From assembly GCA_012295275.1 (NCBI GenBank), contig CM022675.1, forward strand, positions 10,160,193 to 10,224,181: a stretch of DNA of 63,989 nucleotides, given 5' to 3'. Of this stretch, positions 33,513-47,815 are shown in pieces (the stretch's first letter is position 1; each line of letters starts with the position of its first letter). Both the position numbers and the translations under genes were made by a program. The notes under the pieces are model-generated. The model saw nothing but the letters and a program-made list of their open reading frames with translations. It had not been told where the DNA came from and made no database searches. This stretch comes from Chrysomallon squamiferum (lineage: Eukaryota > Mollusca > Gastropoda > Neomphalida > Peltospiridae).

Positions 33513-35538
33513 GACAACAGTAACAAAAAGAAAAGTTGTAATAACAAGTTACAATACTTGTAGTGGTTGGCTAGAGTTATACTATACTTCTGGTTATTGT
33601 TATCGTTATTGGTTTTGTTATTATGATTATAATTTTCGTTATTATTTATGTTATATACGTATATAACTGGTGTAACAACTGGCTTTATTTTATATTTGTT
33701 AGGATTTTATCAAAAAATCCGCTTGGAATCGTGTACAAGTACTAATGGGCTGACAGGAAATGATCTGGAGTCTATGTCAATTATAACAGACGGGTAATCT
33801 TACTAAAAGTCTCAGTTTTCTACTCAAGCTCAGTAAAAATTATTCCAGCTTGCTTTCACTACAAATTTCTACTCTTATGTTTTCTGTCTAAATTTCAAAT
33901 AATCTTAGGTCTCACATATTTGTTTGTTTGTTTATTACATTTTTTATTTGTTTGTAAATTAATTCATTCATTTATTTAATGATCAGTTTGTTTCATTTGC
34001 TTTCTTGCTTATTTAAGTATGTTATTTACTTATTTATTTACTTACTTATTTACCTACTTTTGTACTTACTGATTTAGTTACTTGTTTAGTTAACTTTTTT
34101 TTTCTATTTTATTTACTTAAATACTTTCTTTTCTATTTCATTACTTACTTACTTACCTTATTTATTTCCTTACTTATTTAGTGATTTACTTTCTTAAATT
34201 AGCTAATTACTTACTTATGTATTTTACTTTGTTACTTATTTATTAAATTACTAAACTACCTCCTTGTTTACTTACATACCTTTGTACTGATATACTTATT
34301 CACTTATTTAATGACTTAAATTCTTTCTGGATTACTTACTTGTAGCTGCCCAGAAGAAAATCTTGGAAAACTTTGGAAGCAGAAACCTAATCTACTGACC
34401 AATGTTTCAATCAGTTTCCAGCTGCAAGCGTTCAAGTTTAACAATGCCCCATCAGTTGAAATGACCTGTAACTTGAAGCTGTGTTCTGCTGGCAAAACCC
34501 TGTTCTGTAATCCAGTAAGTATCAGAAATTCTTCACATTCTTACGAAGGATCTTACAGATGACAGACGAAATTCCTATACACAGATGTCTCTGTGTATGT
34601 ATGAATGTATTTTAGAATATATGTGTTATTGTTCTTGTTGTTGTGGATGTAATTAATGGCCGTTTTGGCACCGTAATTATACATGATGAGAGTCGAAATT
34701 CTCACAAACAGAAAACCATGTGTTGTCCCTTTGATGAACATACTGATCTAGATGTCTCCATGTACGTAAGAATGTTATGTTTGTATCTTTCGAGATTCTA
34801 CTGAGAATGAAAAATGGGATTGACGGAGGTGTGTTACAGATGCTGTTGTTGTTGTTGTTGTTGATGTAATTAAATAACACTTACTTTTAGGTTTCCTGCG
34901 ATGAAAGAAAGAGAAAACGTCGATCAACAGAAAACTCTGATGTTACTGTGAAGAAAACATTTGTCATTGAATTTTATGAAGACACAAAACCATCAGGTAA
35001 ATCTGTCAGTTATTTTACCTGCCTGTGTTTCTTTCTGATACGGATATAAACATTTCAGTGTCCATCTCTGTCTGTCTGTCTATATGTCTATCTATTTCTC
35101 ACTATATATATAATTATATATCTCTGCTTTTCTTTTAGCATGTCTGTTTCTTTATCTATCTTCCTCTTTGCCCAATTGTGTTTATGTTTCTGTATCTATC
35201 TGTCTGTCTGTCTCTGTGTTTTTATCTGTATTGATAGTCTCCATACCTCTCCATTCGTCCATATAGTAATAAGTTAGCAATTATAATAGTAACATTTATA
35301 TATATAATGTCATCACCATCTTAAGTATTATTTCTTTTATTATACAGGATCACTGGAGGACAAGAACGTAGATGAAGGTCAAGGGGAGAGTTCTGGTAAC
35401 AAATCCAGTCCTGAATCTCAAATCATCATCCCCATGGTTGTAGGCGTTGCCATAGCAACGTTACTGATTGTTCTCATTATTGTTTTCACTGTCGTACTTC
35501 TGCGGAAACGACAGAGGAAAGAAAATTGTGAAAATTAG
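26616..35538 (+). CDS. EGF and ZP-domain type I membrane protein, copy B
   Basis: Ten coding exons join in frame: 26616-26664, 28567-28698, 29075-29215, 29968-30155, 31363-31508, 31941-32077, 33703-33793, 34346-34514, 34891-34996 and 35348-35538, giving 449 residues. Exon phases match copy A, and exons 1, 5, 7, 8 and 10 have identical lengths. The signal peptide is MLRIFLFLTFVAGVLTG. Two six-cysteine EGF-like modules (17-60, 61-107) precede the ZP domain (about 108-354). RKRKRR/S (357-363) is the furin-like site. A membrane helix starting IIIPMVVGVAIATLLIV and a basic tail follow. Relative to copy A, exon 6 has two extra residues (Val-Lys) and exon 9 two (Pro-Ser). The exon 3 acceptor (AAATGAAG) has a weak pyrimidine tract. 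Role as for copy A: extracellular matrix or coat protein, by family. Confidence 0.88.
26764..26970. mobile_element. Possible pogo/Tigger-type MITE
   Basis: ACAGGTACCGGACCAATTAT and CCGGAAAGTCCAGAAAACCG at the left, and AATCCAGAAATCCAGATTGC with CAGGTCCCCAGGAGTCCG at the right, resemble degraded ends of pogo-like elements. The terminal match is weak, so this is tentative. Confidence 0.3.
27077..27815 (+). mobile_element. Tigger/pogo DNA transposon, degenerate
   Basis: The left end CAGTGGTACATTGACTTACG and the complement of the right end (GTACCTTGACTTACGAGTTT) form terminal inverted repeats. The element is flanked by TA on each side (27075-27076 and 27816-27817). An ATG at 27320 opens MDPKKVNAKDSAEKKK, then MMSIELK. 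After stops and frameshifts, residues like VNLARHYERSTST and LKESIKAVTAAKGVK follow. This is the N-terminal helix-turn-helix region of Tigger/jerky-type transposases (from memory). It lies in the intron upstream of copy B exon 2. Confidence 0.8.
27818..28240. other. GC-richer complex segment, unresolved
   Basis: Base composition differs from the AT-rich flanks, and the segment has no microsatellites. It lies directly beside the Tigger element. It might be part of an older retroelement, but no coding domain or reliable terminal repeat was found. Confidence 0.35.
29331..29460. repeat. (CT)n microsatellite, intron 3 of copy B
   Basis: About 85 bp of CT, then CTGT-type interruptions, with (CTGT)n further on at 29560-29600. 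The Ser-Leu open frames here are artefacts. Confidence 0.95.
29820..29908. repeat. Poly(A) run before copy B exon 4
   Basis: About 75 A residues with a few G interruptions. Confidence 0.95.
30943..30976. repeat. Poly(T) run, intron 4 of copy B
   Basis: About 34 T residues, followed by CATAATCTGTTATCTGATTT. In copy C the same flanking sequence runs to the edge of the N gap, so this homopolymer is the likely assembly break point there. Confidence 0.9.
31625..31890. repeat. Two-copy tandem duplication, intron 5 of copy B
   Basis: A block of about 125 bp, from TAATATACACACTCTGACAC through the (CA)n and TACAAACATACATAGAAACA to GACAAAAAGG, occurs twice in direct order. Copy C has it once (complement near 43010-43145), so the duplication arose after B and C separated, or was lost in C. 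Confidence 0.8.
32145..32290. repeat. Two-copy tandem repeat of about 67 bp, intron 6 of copy B
   Basis: ACTACTTTCTTGCGCAGTAT, then TTGGTAATGTTATATTAGTG and GTTGTGAGGCTATATTACTA appear twice in a row. Copy C has a single version near 42680-42750. Confidence 0.85.
32300..33520. repeat. Degenerate TACTACTTCTTGCTAATGCT-type repeats, intron 6
   Basis: The intron is built from loosely repeated TTGCTAATGCTATATTACTA and CTACTTCTTGCTAAT motifs, with (TAC)n at 33310-33363 and (ATT)n at 33466-33511. The matching introns of copies A (8660-9990) and C (complement, 41200-42800) have the same texture, so it is an old shared tandem repeat that has decayed. Confidence 0.75.
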
Positions 35539-35709
35539 AAAACTTCAGTTTTCTTCAGCGGCCATCACAGAAAGACGCTTTTGTTATTTTCATATATTTT
35601 TGTTTTGAAATGCTTTGACTTTCTGCTTCTGTTTGCTAATTATACCTTTTCATAAATATTTTGTTTTCATTATTTCTCTTTTATATTTTATTATTATTTA
35701 TATTTATAG

Positions 35710-35757
<48 letters not shown>

Positions 35758-35762
35758 TATTA

Positions 35763-35806
<44 letters not shown>

Positions 35807-35938
35807 GTAAGCAAATTTTTATTATATATTGTTTGGTTTATTAATGAATTATGACATTTTAAATCAGTTCATTATTATTATTAGTTGTGGTGTCATATTC
35901 TTTTTCAATTATTTATTTATTTATTTATTTATTTATCT

Positions 35939-36006
<68 letters not shown>

Positions 36007-36205
36007 TTATTTATTTCATAGACTAGGTTTTTGGATTTTCATCTTCTTCTTATTTTTCACTTACGCCTCAGTTTGTCTGCCAAAGCTTCAACTGCCGCTG
36101 ACAATAATTGTTCTTTTAAATATTTCTAAATGAATAAATAAAACACACTGCTTGAATTATTTTGTTTGTTGTGATTGAAAAGACAGACACAGTGAGTGAG
36201 ATGAA
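35539..36205 (+). other. 3' UTR of copy B and end of the duplicated block
   Basis: Contains (ATT)n at 35709-35806 and (ATTT)n at 35907-36018. A shared 3' block follows, GCTTCAACTGCCGCTGACAA ... AATAAATAAAACACACTG, with the poly(A) signal near 36135. Similarity to copy C (complement) ends near 36205, after GTGAGTGAGAT. Confidence 0.6.
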
Positions 36206-36686
36206 AAGTAGAAATAGGAAAAACAGGATAAAGATAAATGTTAAAAAAGAGCATTGGTGGTGTTTTTACAGATCAACTTGTTGAACGTGGAACTTGTCAA
36301 AATAACAATCTTTCTGTCAGTCTGTCTGTCTGATTATCTACGAGTGGCCACAAATTAAAATTTACTGATGTCTGTCAAAGAGTGGGTAATACATGTCTAC
36401 AATTCTTCACTTGTCCAAAAACTGGACGTAAACTGGAAACACAAAAATATGACATATTGCATACAGTCTTCTTGAATGAAATAATTGTTAAGGTATGACA
36501 CAATTAGAATATGTGAGAGATATGTCATTATGTTTTGTACTATCTCTACAACAGAAAGAAACTGTATTTTCAGATTAGACAGTATTTCTCATGAAGTAAT
36601 CTACATCATCTACATGCCCTACTGGAGTAATCTACATCATCTACATGCCCTACTGCTACATCATCCATTACTGGATCCCAGATTCC

Positions 36687-36767
<81 letters not shown>

Positions 36768-37560
36768 CAGCATCATGTATGTAACAGATAAGCTGATACC
36801 TTTGGTACTATCTATATCCACAAAGCAACTGAATTTTCAGATTACAAAACATTTCTCGCGGAGTAATTTACATTATCTGTACGCCCTGCTCCATAACCTT
36901 AGCAAATCCTTGTTCCTAAAACACCTTCCTTATCACAGACTGATGTTGATTCATTCAGAGTGATACATTTTGATATTTATAGAAGAAAATAATTTATACT
37001 GCAACAGTCGACATTCAGAAAAATTTTAAATATCAGTATTAAATAAACTACTTCTCTTTAACCACAATTAATGGCACCCTTGATATCCCACACACAAAAT
37101 ACCTGAATATACTTCATATACTTCCAAGTTATTTGTTTCTGATGTAATACGCATGACAGAGAATATAATTTTGCATTTTTTATTCATACAGTGGTAAACA
37201 GACACGCAGAAAAATCCTTAAAAGACTGAGGATGTAGTAATCGGATTAAAATTTATTCCAGATGTTCTTTTTTATTTATTTGTTTCTAATTGTTCATTAT
37301 TTTAAACATTATTCTGTCACAACAAAATTGAACATTTCAGCCTTCACACATCCTTGTAAGTAAGTTGTTTTGATTTCGTTCATGATTAGCCAAAATAATG
37401 TGTAAGTAAGCTCTGAATTACTTGTTAGAATTATCAAGATTATACTTACAAAAACTCTAACTTAAGAAACCGCCAAAGTAACATAGAAAAATAAAGAAGA
37501 AAGTAACATAAAACAAATATGTATATATCTATGTGTTATTAATACTGTAATTCTACAAAG

Positions 37561-37621
<61 letters not shown>

Positions 37622-37810
37622 CAAGTAATTTGAAAGGGTTGATGACATTTTTCTGAAGAAATCTTTTTGGGGCATTTCTTTCATTGAAAACAAAATGAAT
37701 GCATTAAGCTGTTATAAATATATATCTATGAAAATATAAATTAAAAACATAAGTTTTAATATTTTGTAAAAGATATCAATAATTTACACTATAAAAGAAA
37801 ATATGCTGTA

Positions 37811-37908
37811 AGACGATGATCAAGGTAACTAACTCTTGTATCCTTACTACTCAGTAAATGCGTACAAGAGTTAACTCTCTTCGGCTGCACTGATCTATAA
37901 ACTGAAAG
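37811..37908 (+). repeat. Short dispersed hairpin element
   Basis: TAACTAACTCTTGTA and TACAAGAGTTAACTCTC form inverted arms around about 22 bp. The same roughly 95-bp unit appears in reverse at 38797-38893. Shorter relatives lie near 13552, 19014, 20612 and 54835. It behaves like a small MITE family. Confidence 0.7.
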
Positions 37909-38796
37909 CAGTGACGTGTCACAGGTGAGATAGGTATTGTTCATTTATCATAATCTATGTTCATTTCAGTGTAAGTAACATTATAAATTCTGATGTCTTG
38001 TTTCAGTGAAGTGAATTTGGCCTTCAGTAGTTCTGAGTTACTTGCTGTTGGGAATTCTAATTAATTTAGATCCAGTTCATGAACATCTGACAATTTCTGG
38101 ACATGTCGAACCTTTTACCCTAACCAGCTAATATCCGTTTCCAATAACGACAAGAATATCTGTTATATTTTTTATTTTGTTACAATTGCATTTCGTCTAA
38201 GCAAAGGTCATTTCTATACGGTTGATATTAGTAAAACATAATTTTTTTGTCATAATTTAAATTATTAAGAGTTGAAATGATTCAGGGCTCGATGTTTTTT
38301 CTTTCTTTCGTTCCTTTTTTCTTTAGTTTTCTTTTTTTGTTTATTTAATTTAATAGCGAAAAAAACGCAGCGCACTAAGAAAAAGTTTTGTCGTTGATTA
38401 GTAGAATTGTGTAACTGAAATGTGTGACAGTAAATTAATACGAACGACCCAGGTATCTTGAAAGAATGGCTGCCCAAGACCAGCATATTTCAGACATGGA
38501 TGTAAACAAATGTCAAACAACTGACTGAATAAACTGAATATTGCTTGACTGTTAAAATACAATGATTTATGAAATACTTATCCTTTCACTATTACAAATA
38601 AAAAAAAAAAAAAAAATAAAAGTGCGTACTGAATAACTTTATTTTCAAAACAGCAGAACTATAAAATATATGGCGAGGGTTAGGCTGATCTATTCACTAT
38701 TTCCACGCTGTTATCTTTTCTCAGTTCTCTCATTTTGTTCCAACAATAAAACAAAAAATTAATGAATTTATCAGCTACGATATACTTGGCATTGCT

Positions 38797-38893
38797 TTTC
38801 AGTTTATAGGTCAGTGCAGCCAAAGAGAGTTAACTCTTGTACGCATTTACCCAGTAGTAAAGGATTACAAGAGTTAGTTACCTTGATCATCTT
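38797..38893 (-). repeat. Short dispersed hairpin element, inverted partner
   Basis: The complement reads GATGATCAAGGTAACTAACT, then CTTGTAATCC, GTAAATGCGTACAAGAGTTA and ACTCTCTTTGGCTGCACTG, nearly matching 37811-37908. It lies immediately next to the 3' end of the ZP copy C block. Confidence 0.7.
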
Positions 38894-39225
38894 AAATCGT
38901 TTTTATCTCACTCACTCTGTCTTTTTAGTCATAACAAACAAAATAATTGAAGCAGTATGTTTTATTTATTCAGTTAGAAATATTTAAATGATCAATTATT
39001 GTCAGCGGCAGTTGAAGCTTTGGCAGACAAATTGAGGCGTAAGTGAAAAATAAGAAGAAGATGAAAATACAAAATCCTAGTCTATGAAATAAATACATAA
39101 ATAAATAAATAATTAATTAATTCAATGAAAAAGAATATAACACCACCACCAATAATAATAATAAACTGATTTAAAATGTTATAATTTATTAATAAACCAA
39201 GCAGTATATAATAAAATTTGCTTAC

Positions 39226-39292
<67 letters not shown>

Positions 39293-39464
39293 CAACAACA
39301 ATAATAATAATGCCATAAATATGAAGAATAATAAAATATAAAAGAAAATATTTATGACAAGGTGTAGTTAGAAAACGGAAGCAGAAAGTCAAAGCATTTT
39401 AAAAAATATATAAAAATAACAAAAGCGTCTTTCAATGATGGCCGCTGAAGAAAACTGAAGTTTT

Positions 39465-41374
39465 CTAATTTTCAGAATTTTCTTTCCTCTGTCTTTTCCG
39501 CAGAAGTACGACAGCGAAAACAACAATGAGAACAATCAGTAACGTTGCTATGGCAACGCCTACAACCAGGGGGATGATGATTTGAGATTCAGGACTGGAT
39601 TTGTTACCAGAAGTCTCCCCTTGACCTTCATCTGCGTTCTTGTCCTCCAGTGATCCTGTATAATAAAAGAAATAATACTTAGGATGGTGATGACATTATA
39701 TATATAAATGTTACTATTATAATTGCTAACTTATTACTATACGGATGAATGGACAGGTATGGAGACTATCAATACAGATAAACACACAGAGACAGACAGA
39801 CAGACAGAGAGACCGACAGACACACAGACAGATAGATACAGAAACATAAACACAATTAGGCAAAGAGGAAGATAGATAAAGAAACAGACATGCTAAAAGA
39901 AAAGCAGAGATATATAATTATATATACACAGTGAGAAACAGCTAGACATACAAACTGACAGACACACACAGACAATGAAATGTTTATATCCGTATCAGAA
40001 AGAAACACAGGCAGGTAAAATAATTGACAGATTTACCTGATGATTTTGTGTCTTCATAAAATTCAATGACAAATGTTTTCTTCACAGTAACATCAGAGTT
40101 TTCTGTTGATCGACGTTTTCTCCTTCCTTCATGGCAGGGATACTGAAAGTACGTGTTATTTAATTACATCATCAACAACAACAACAACATCTGTAACACA
40201 CCTCCGTCAATCCCATTTTTCATTCTCAGTAGAATCTCGACAAGATAGAAACATAACATTCTTACGTACATGGAGACATCTAGATCAGTATGTTCATCAA
40301 AGGGACAACACATGCTTTTCTGTCTGTGAGAATTTCGACTCTCATCATGTATAATTACGGTGCCAAAACGGCCATTAATTACATCCACAACAACAAGAAC
40401 AATAACACATATATTCTAAAATACATTCATCTGTGTATGGGAATTTCGTCTGTCATCTGTAAGATCCTTCGTTATATGGTAATTATGGTGCCAAAAAAAG
40501 GGTCGTATCATATACAGTTTTCCATATTATTGTGAATCTCAGATTGAAGATTGGGAATTTAGCAAAATTTGCATGTTCAGCTAGAATACTACTTTAGTAG
40601 GAGGAATGTAGAGAGTAAGAATGTGAAGAATTTCTGATACTTACTGCATTACACATCTGGACTTCGGCAGCAGAACACAGCTTCAAGCTACAGGTCATTT
40701 CAACTGATGGGGCAGTGTTAAACTTGAATACTTGCAACTGGAAACTGATTGAAACATTGGTCAGAAGATTAGGTTTCTGCTTCCAAAGTTTTCCAAGATT
40801 TTCTTCTGGGCAGCTACAAGTAAGTAATGCAGAAAGAAAATAAGTAAATAACTTAGTAAGCCCAACAAGACTGCGAGCAAAATGAAACAAACTGATCATT
40901 AAATAAATGAATTAATTAATTTATAAACAAATACAAATGTTAATAAACATAACAAACAAAGAAATGAATATGTGACACCTAAGATTATTTGAAATTTAGA
41001 CAGAAAACATAGGATTAGAAATTTGTAGTGAAAGCAAGCTAAAATAATTTTTACTGAGCTCAAGAAGAAAACTGATACTGTTAGCAAATATTACCTGTCT
41101 GTTATAATTGCCATAGACTCCAGATCATTTCCTGTCAGTCCATTAGTACTTGTACACGATACCAAGAGGATTTTTTGATAAAATCCTAACAAATATAAAA
41201 TAAAGCCAGTTGTTACACCAGTTATATACGTATATAACATAAATAATAACGAAAATTATAATCATAATAACAAAACCAATAACGATAACAATAACCAGAA
41301 GTATAGTATAACTCTAGCCAACCACTACATGTATTGTAACTATTATTACAACTTTTCTTTTTGTTACTGTTGTC

Positions 41375-41444
<70 letters not shown>

Positions 41445-43406
41445 TGGTGCTAGCAAAGTAACAGTAGAAGTAATACTAGAACAGCTGGTTTGATTACTAT
41501 GGTAACAAGAAGTTGGCGTAGTAGTGGTCGTAGAAGTAGTAGTAGTAGTAGTAGTAGTCTTAGTATAGTAGTAGTAACATTTACAGTGCTAAAACCAGTA
41601 TTACCTGCAGTAGAGTGGCAACGTTAGCAAAAGCTTTAGTAGTAGTAGCAGTGTTAGTAATAATATTAGTAGTTATGGTAATAGTAACAGTGAAGTAGTA
41701 CTAGCAATATTAATGAAAGTAGTAAGAATCAGTAGTAATTACCATTACGAAAAAGCAGCAGTAGTATAACATTAGCAAAAAGTTGTTGTTACATAGTGTT
41801 AGCAAGAAGTAGTGGTAAAATGTCCTTAGCAAGAATTAGTAGGAATAGAGCATTAGTGAAAAGCAATAATAATTAGTATCAATTTGGCACTAGAAACAAA
41901 TACAGAATAAGCAAGAAGTAGTAGTGTAGAGGTAGCAAGAATTAGTACTGATACAGCATTAAAAAAAGTAGTAATAATATACGATTAGCAAGAAGTAGGA
42001 GTAATAGAGCATTAGCAAGAAGTAGTAATAATATAACGGTATCAGTATTGGGTTCTGAAGAAACGGTGGTAATATAGTAACAGCAGCATTTGGTAGTAAC
42101 ACAGCAGTAACACGATGTATTGGATTACCAAGTTGTAGCAATGATGTAGGATTGCCAAGAAGTTGTAGCAATAAACATTACCTTCAGTTAGTAGCAGTAC
42201 AGCAGCAGAAGATGCAGTGTTTGTGTTAGAAAAAAACGTAGTGGTAACGTAACCTTAGCATCAAGCAGTGAGGTATTACTAATACATTACCAATATGAAG
42301 CAGAAACACAGCATTAATAGAAGGTAGTAGAGAGATACACTAGCAACAAAGCACTTAACAAAAAACAGCAGCAATGTAACATTAGTCAGAAATAGTAGTA
42401 TTCCAGCATGAGAAAGATGCAGTAGTAATATTACATACCATCAGCAGCAAGTAGTAATAATATAGCATTACCAGTATTGTAGTAGTAGTCGTACGAAGAA
42501 GTAGTCGTAATGTAACTTCAGGTGAAGGAAGCAGGGTTAGAAGTTTAGCAAGAAGAAATTGGAATGCATAACAAAGACGTAGCACTCATACAGCATTAGC
42601 AAGATGTAGTTAGCATATAGACCTACCCATGAACTTTATCAAGAAGTCGTAAGAATACAGCATTACGAAGGTGTAGTAGTAATATAGCCCCACAACCACG
42701 AATATAACATTACCAAATACTGCGCAAGAAAGTAGTGCTAATTGTAGTAGTACAGCATTACCAAGAAGCAGTGGTAATGAAGTGGAAGTAGTGATACGAC
42801 GGTAGTTTTGGAAGTACCTTTAACTGCAGTAAACTCAAACGTGAGACGATCACTCAGTGATACAGGTCCTGACACCACTGACCCGTCTTCCTTTTTGATC
42901 TCAAATTTCACTTCGGAGGAAGTTTTACTGGTAACAGCAGCATCCTTGGTGTGTCTATAACACAACATTTGTATTACCATTATCATTCGTCTGTATATCT
43001 GCTAGCCCTTCTGTCTGTTTCTATGTATGTCTGTAATATGTATATATGCATATACATGTGTGTGTATATATATATGTGTGTGTGTGTGTATATGTGTGTG
43101 TGTATGTGTGTGTATGGAAGGATGGATTTGTGTCAGAGTGTTTATATTACGTTGGTATATTACACAGGTATGAATGTGTATATTTAACGTATAATAATTA
43201 TTAGGTATATGTGTAGGTGTGTAGATACGTATGTTATTGCACATGCAGACATTAACTCACCCTTCTGATTGTATGTTGTCCAGTTTTTTGCTCACACTCA
43301 CGGTACTGATATCATCTCTCGTACAAGTCACAGTGACCTTGACATCGAGGCTTGTCAGAAACATCGAATTAAACTGTATGATGAAATCTCTCGACCGATT
43401 ATTTGT
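39465..43406 (-). CDS. EGF/ZP-domain membrane protein, copy C (5' part lost in gap)
   Basis: Six minus-strand exons, equivalent to exons 5-10 of copies A and B: 43261-43406, 42818-42954, 41095-41185, 40645-40813, 40037-40142 and 39465-39655. They join in frame to 279 residues and a TAG stop, with lengths identical to copy B exon for exon. They cover the end of ZP-N (RSRDFIIQFNS), ZP-C, a cleavage site RRKRR/S, a membrane helix starting IIIPLVVGVAIATLLIV and the basic tail. Exon 9 begins YPCHEGRRKRRS where A and B have VSCDDRKRKRRS or VSCDERKRKRRS. Exons 1-4 (signal peptide, EGFs, start of ZP-N) would lie in the N gap. Intron similarity to copy B is strong throughout, so this is the younger inverted duplicate. 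Confidence 0.82.
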
Positions 43407-43789
43407 CTGAATAATAAATAACAACATGTAAAAGAAGAGGAACAGTATTCGTGGTGTTCATAGTAGTTATCATTACAGTAACAGAACATGAATAAAAAAT
43501 ATAAAAAAATCTTGAAATCATTTATATCATTAAAATATAGATCTTTTTTATTATTGGCTATTATTATTATTATTATTCCTAGTATTACTAGAATTACTAC
43601 TAGCACTAGTGCTACTACTACTGTCACCACCAATCTACTATTATTATTGTTGTTTAATACGAATATAATTCAAATATGATGTACAGATCCTGTTCTAATA
43701 AGAAAATGGTGCGAAAAAAAGGTATTATTAATGACTGATACCCATTGATTTCCTGTGAGTTTAATATCTGAAAAATCAGATAACAGATT

Positions 43790-43989
43790 NNNNNNNNNNN
43801 NNNNNNNNNNNNNNNNNNNNNNNNNNNNNNNNNNNNNNNNNNNNNNNNNNNNNNNNNNNNNNNNNNNNNNNNNNNNNNNNNNNNNNNNNNNNNNNNNNNN
43901 NNNNNNNNNNNNNNNNNNNNNNNNNNNNNNNNNNNNNNNNNNNNNNNNNNNNNNNNNNNNNNNNNNNNNNNNNNNNNNNNNNNNNNNNN
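43790..43989. other. Assembly gap of exactly 200 N
   Basis: Exactly 200 undetermined bases, a typical placeholder length. On its left, copy C stops after exon 5 in the middle of intron 4, at the point where copy B has a poly(T) run. On its right, the decarboxylase lacks its C-terminal exons. Several kilobases are therefore probably missing. Confidence 0.9.
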
Positions 43990-44072
43990 TGTTAATATTC
44001 TTGTACTAATAATTGTTAACTCATCAAGAACGAGAACTTTGCTATTTCACCAAATGTGACTGTCAAACTTAC

Positions 44073-46668
<2,596 letters not shown>

Positions 46669-47094
46669 CTGAAACGTTTCAAAGTGGATCACGTAGTTTT
46701 CAGTACGAAACGTCTCAGTGAAAACAAACTGGTAAGTAAAAGTGTGGAACCAAGAACACAGATATCAAGATGGATCGACGGACGGACGAACGATCAAAAC
46801 AGACTGACTGATTAGGAGGATGAGATGGAGAAACTGACTCTGATAAACAGATATACAGACAGAGAGATGGATGTACTGACAACGATACATAGATATATAG
46901 TCAGAGATGGACGGACAGAGAGAGAAAGACAAAAGTACAGAGGAACTGTTTTGACAGACACATAAGACAGTAAGTGAATAAACTAAGATATAATACAGTA
47001 AATAAACAAACACACTGAACCATTAAGGAGACATAATGAAGGACAGATCACATAAAATTAATACTGACTAGTTTTGACGAATAGGCTACGAGTC

Positions 47095-47815
47095 TCGATA
47101 ACAACATTCCATCTTCGATGTGAAATACAGACAGATGAAACTATTTAAACTGGCACCTGTTTCAATACCAATCTGAAATAGACAGATGAAACTATTTAAA
47201 CTGACACCTGTTTCAATACCAATCTGAAATACAGACAGATGAAACTGTGTTTAAACTGACACCTGTTTCAATACCAATCTGAAATACAGACAGATGAAAC
47301 TGTATTTAAACTGCCACTTGTTTCAATACCAGTCTGAAATACAGACAGATGAAACTGTATTTAAACTGCCACCTGTTTCAATACCAATCTGAAATACAGA
47401 CAGATGAAACTGTATTTAAACTGACACCTGTTTCAATACCAATCTGAAATACAGAAGATGAAACAGATGAAACTGAATTTAAACTGAAATACAGACAGAT
47501 GAAACTGTATTTAAACTGCCACCTGTTTCAATACCAATCTGAAATACAGACAGATGAAACTATTTAAACTGACACCTGTTTCAATACCAATCTCAAATAC
47601 AGACAGATGAAACTGTATTTAAACTGCCAGCTGTTTCAATACCAATCTGAAATAGAGACAGATGAAGCTATTTAAATTGCCAGCTGTTTCAATACCAATC
47701 TGAAATACAGACAGATGAAACTGTATTTAAACTGCCAGCTGTTTCAATACCAGTCTGAAATACAGACAGATGAAACTGTATTTAAACTGCCAGCTGTTTC
47801 AATACCAATCTCAGT
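47095..47815. repeat. 51-55-bp minisatellite
   Basis: About 13 units of TGAAATACAGACAGATGAAA, CTGTATTTAAACTGCCACCT and GTTTCAATACCAATC. Early units are 51 bp (missing GTAT) and later ones 55 bp. One unit near 47455-47490 is truncated. CACCTG and CAGCTG alternate at one site. Confidence 0.9.

Larger units (their letters stand above)
36206..38908. other. Spacer between inverted ZP copies B and C
   Basis: No gene found. It holds (GT)n of about 74 bp at 36692-36764, with a small duplication GTAATCTACATCATCTACAT just before it. (AAT)n is at 37560-37618. Two oppositely oriented copies of an ACAAGAGTTA hairpin element lie at 37811-37908 and 38797-38893. Confidence 0.6.
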
